Assembly: GCA_017995875.1 (NCBI GenBank)
Contig: JAGOIB010000013.1
Location: 8,176-26,478, forward strand
Length of the DNA stretch: 18,303 nucleotides
Reading direction: 5' to 3'
Source: Saprospiraceae bacterium
GTDB lineage: Bacteria; Bacteroidota; Bacteroidia; Chitinophagales; Saprospiraceae
Both the position numbers and the translations under genes were made by a program. Shown here piece by piece: positions 17,724 to 18,303 of this stretch (position 1 is its first letter; the number at the start of each line of letters is the position of its first letter). Below the pieces are notes generated by a model that saw only the letters and a program-made list of their open reading frames with translations, was not told the DNA's origin and ran no database searches.

Positions 17724-18303
17724 TATACCGACTGCACAGGGAAGGAGTCTTCTACCTCCTCTATTCATTGCTGTTTTTTCTCATCGCCGGGGCGTTGTTC
17801 TTCTTCTTCCCATCTATTCTCACTGGATTGGTTTTAGGTATTGGCATCTTTTTCCTTGGCCTGTTTCTTATTTTCTTCAGGAATCCACCAAGGGTACATG
17901 GCACCAAAAACACCGACCTTATTCTTGCTCCCGCTGATGGCAAAGTGGTCGTCATCGAACATACCTTTGAAAAAGAATATCTCCATACAGATGTCATCCA
18001 GGTTTCCATCTTCATGTCACCACTCAATGTGCATTCCAATAAAAGCCCTGTCACAGGAGAAGTGGTCTATGTACAATATCATCCTGGCGAATACCTCGTT
18101 GCCTGGCATCCAAAATCATCAGAGCTGAATGAACGGAATACAGTGGTCATCAGGAAGAAACAAAACCTCATTCTCCTCAGACAAATTGCCGGCAAGGTCG
18201 CCCGCAAAATAGTCTGCTACACAAAGCCTGGCGCCTTACTCAGCCGCGGAGAAGAATTTGGATTTATAAAATTCGGCAGCCGGGTTGATGTATTCCTTCC
18301 CAT
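17720..18303 (+). CDS. psd: Phosphatidylserine decarboxylase (5' part, cut by window edge)
   Basis: Decarboxylates phosphatidylserine to phosphatidylethanolamine, using a pyruvoyl group made by self-cleavage. At least 194 residues are present and the C-terminus runs off the window. The start ATG overlaps the cdsA stop as ATGA. Two closely spaced hydrophobic stretches fill about 11-53. Then come FFRNPPR, APADGKVV at 70-77 (D73), FMSPLNVHSNKSPVTGEV with H105, RQIAGKVARKIV, and the processing site FGFIKFGSRVDVFLP, with predicted cleavage between G186 and S187. D73, H105 and S187 would form the self-cleavage triad. The form is the short type, which has GSR rather than E. coli LGST. With cdsA directly before it, the operon holds the first and last steps of the PE branch; pssA is not in the window. 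Confidence 0.93.
   Translation, partial: MIYRLHREGVFYLLYSLLFFLIAGALFFFFPSILTGLVLGIGIFFLGLFLIFFRNPPRVHGTKNTDLILAPADGKVVVIEHTFEKEYLHTDVIQVSIFMSPLNVHSNKSPVTGEVVYVQYHPGEYLVAWHPKSSELNERNTVVIRKKQNLILLRQIAGKVARKIVCYTKPGALLSRGEEFGFIKFGSRVDVFLP

Overview
The window is a core-genome segment of a Bacteroidota bacterium. The evidence is the gene content, the family-level look of the proteins (RpoB, RpoC, EF-Tu, PdxJ), a moderate G+C content, a complete lack of Shine-Dalgarno motifs before the genes, and promoter-like boxes of the TTG / TAnnTTTG type. A finer placement (for example a Saprospiria- or Chitinophagia-like lineage) would be a guess. No phage, insertion sequence, CRISPR array or defence locus is visible.

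Positions 1-15963 are transcribed entirely on the minus strand. In transcription order they hold: pdxJ (vitamin B6 synthesis); a XerC/D-type tyrosine recombinase with a TTG start; hpf (ribosome hibernation); a roughly 280-bp leader; tRNA-Thr(UGU), tRNA-Tyr(GUA), tRNA-Gly(UCC) and tRNA-Thr(GGU); tuf (EF-Tu); a strong intrinsic terminator; tRNA-Trp(CCA); secE, nusG, rplK, rplA, rplJ, rplL, rpoB and rpoC. This joins the E. coli-like 'thrU-tyrU-glyT-thrT-tufB' block to the 'secE-nusG-rplKAJL-rpoBC' block. Together these genes supply charged-tRNA delivery, protein translocation, transcription elongation and antitermination, the L11/L1/L10/L12 stalk proteins, and the two large RNA polymerase subunits. 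Two spacers inside the cluster, rplK-rplA and rplL-rpoB, are longer than the rest and can fold. They are the best candidates for autoregulation or attenuation.

Positions 16031-18303 are on the plus strand, divergent from pdxJ. They hold a tightly packed membrane operon: a CPBP-family intramembrane protease, cdsA (CDP-diacylglycerol synthase, GTG start, 14-nt overlap) and the 5' part of psd (phosphatidylserine decarboxylase, ATGA overlap, cut by the window edge). CdsA and Psd act at the start and the end of the phosphatidylethanolamine pathway.

I did not find a new biological system. The points most worth a second look are the structured rplK-rplA spacer, the terminator that divides tuf from tRNA-Trp, the uniform absence of Shine-Dalgarno sequences, the recombinase-hpf pair ahead of the tRNA/tuf block, and the protease linked to phospholipid synthesis.
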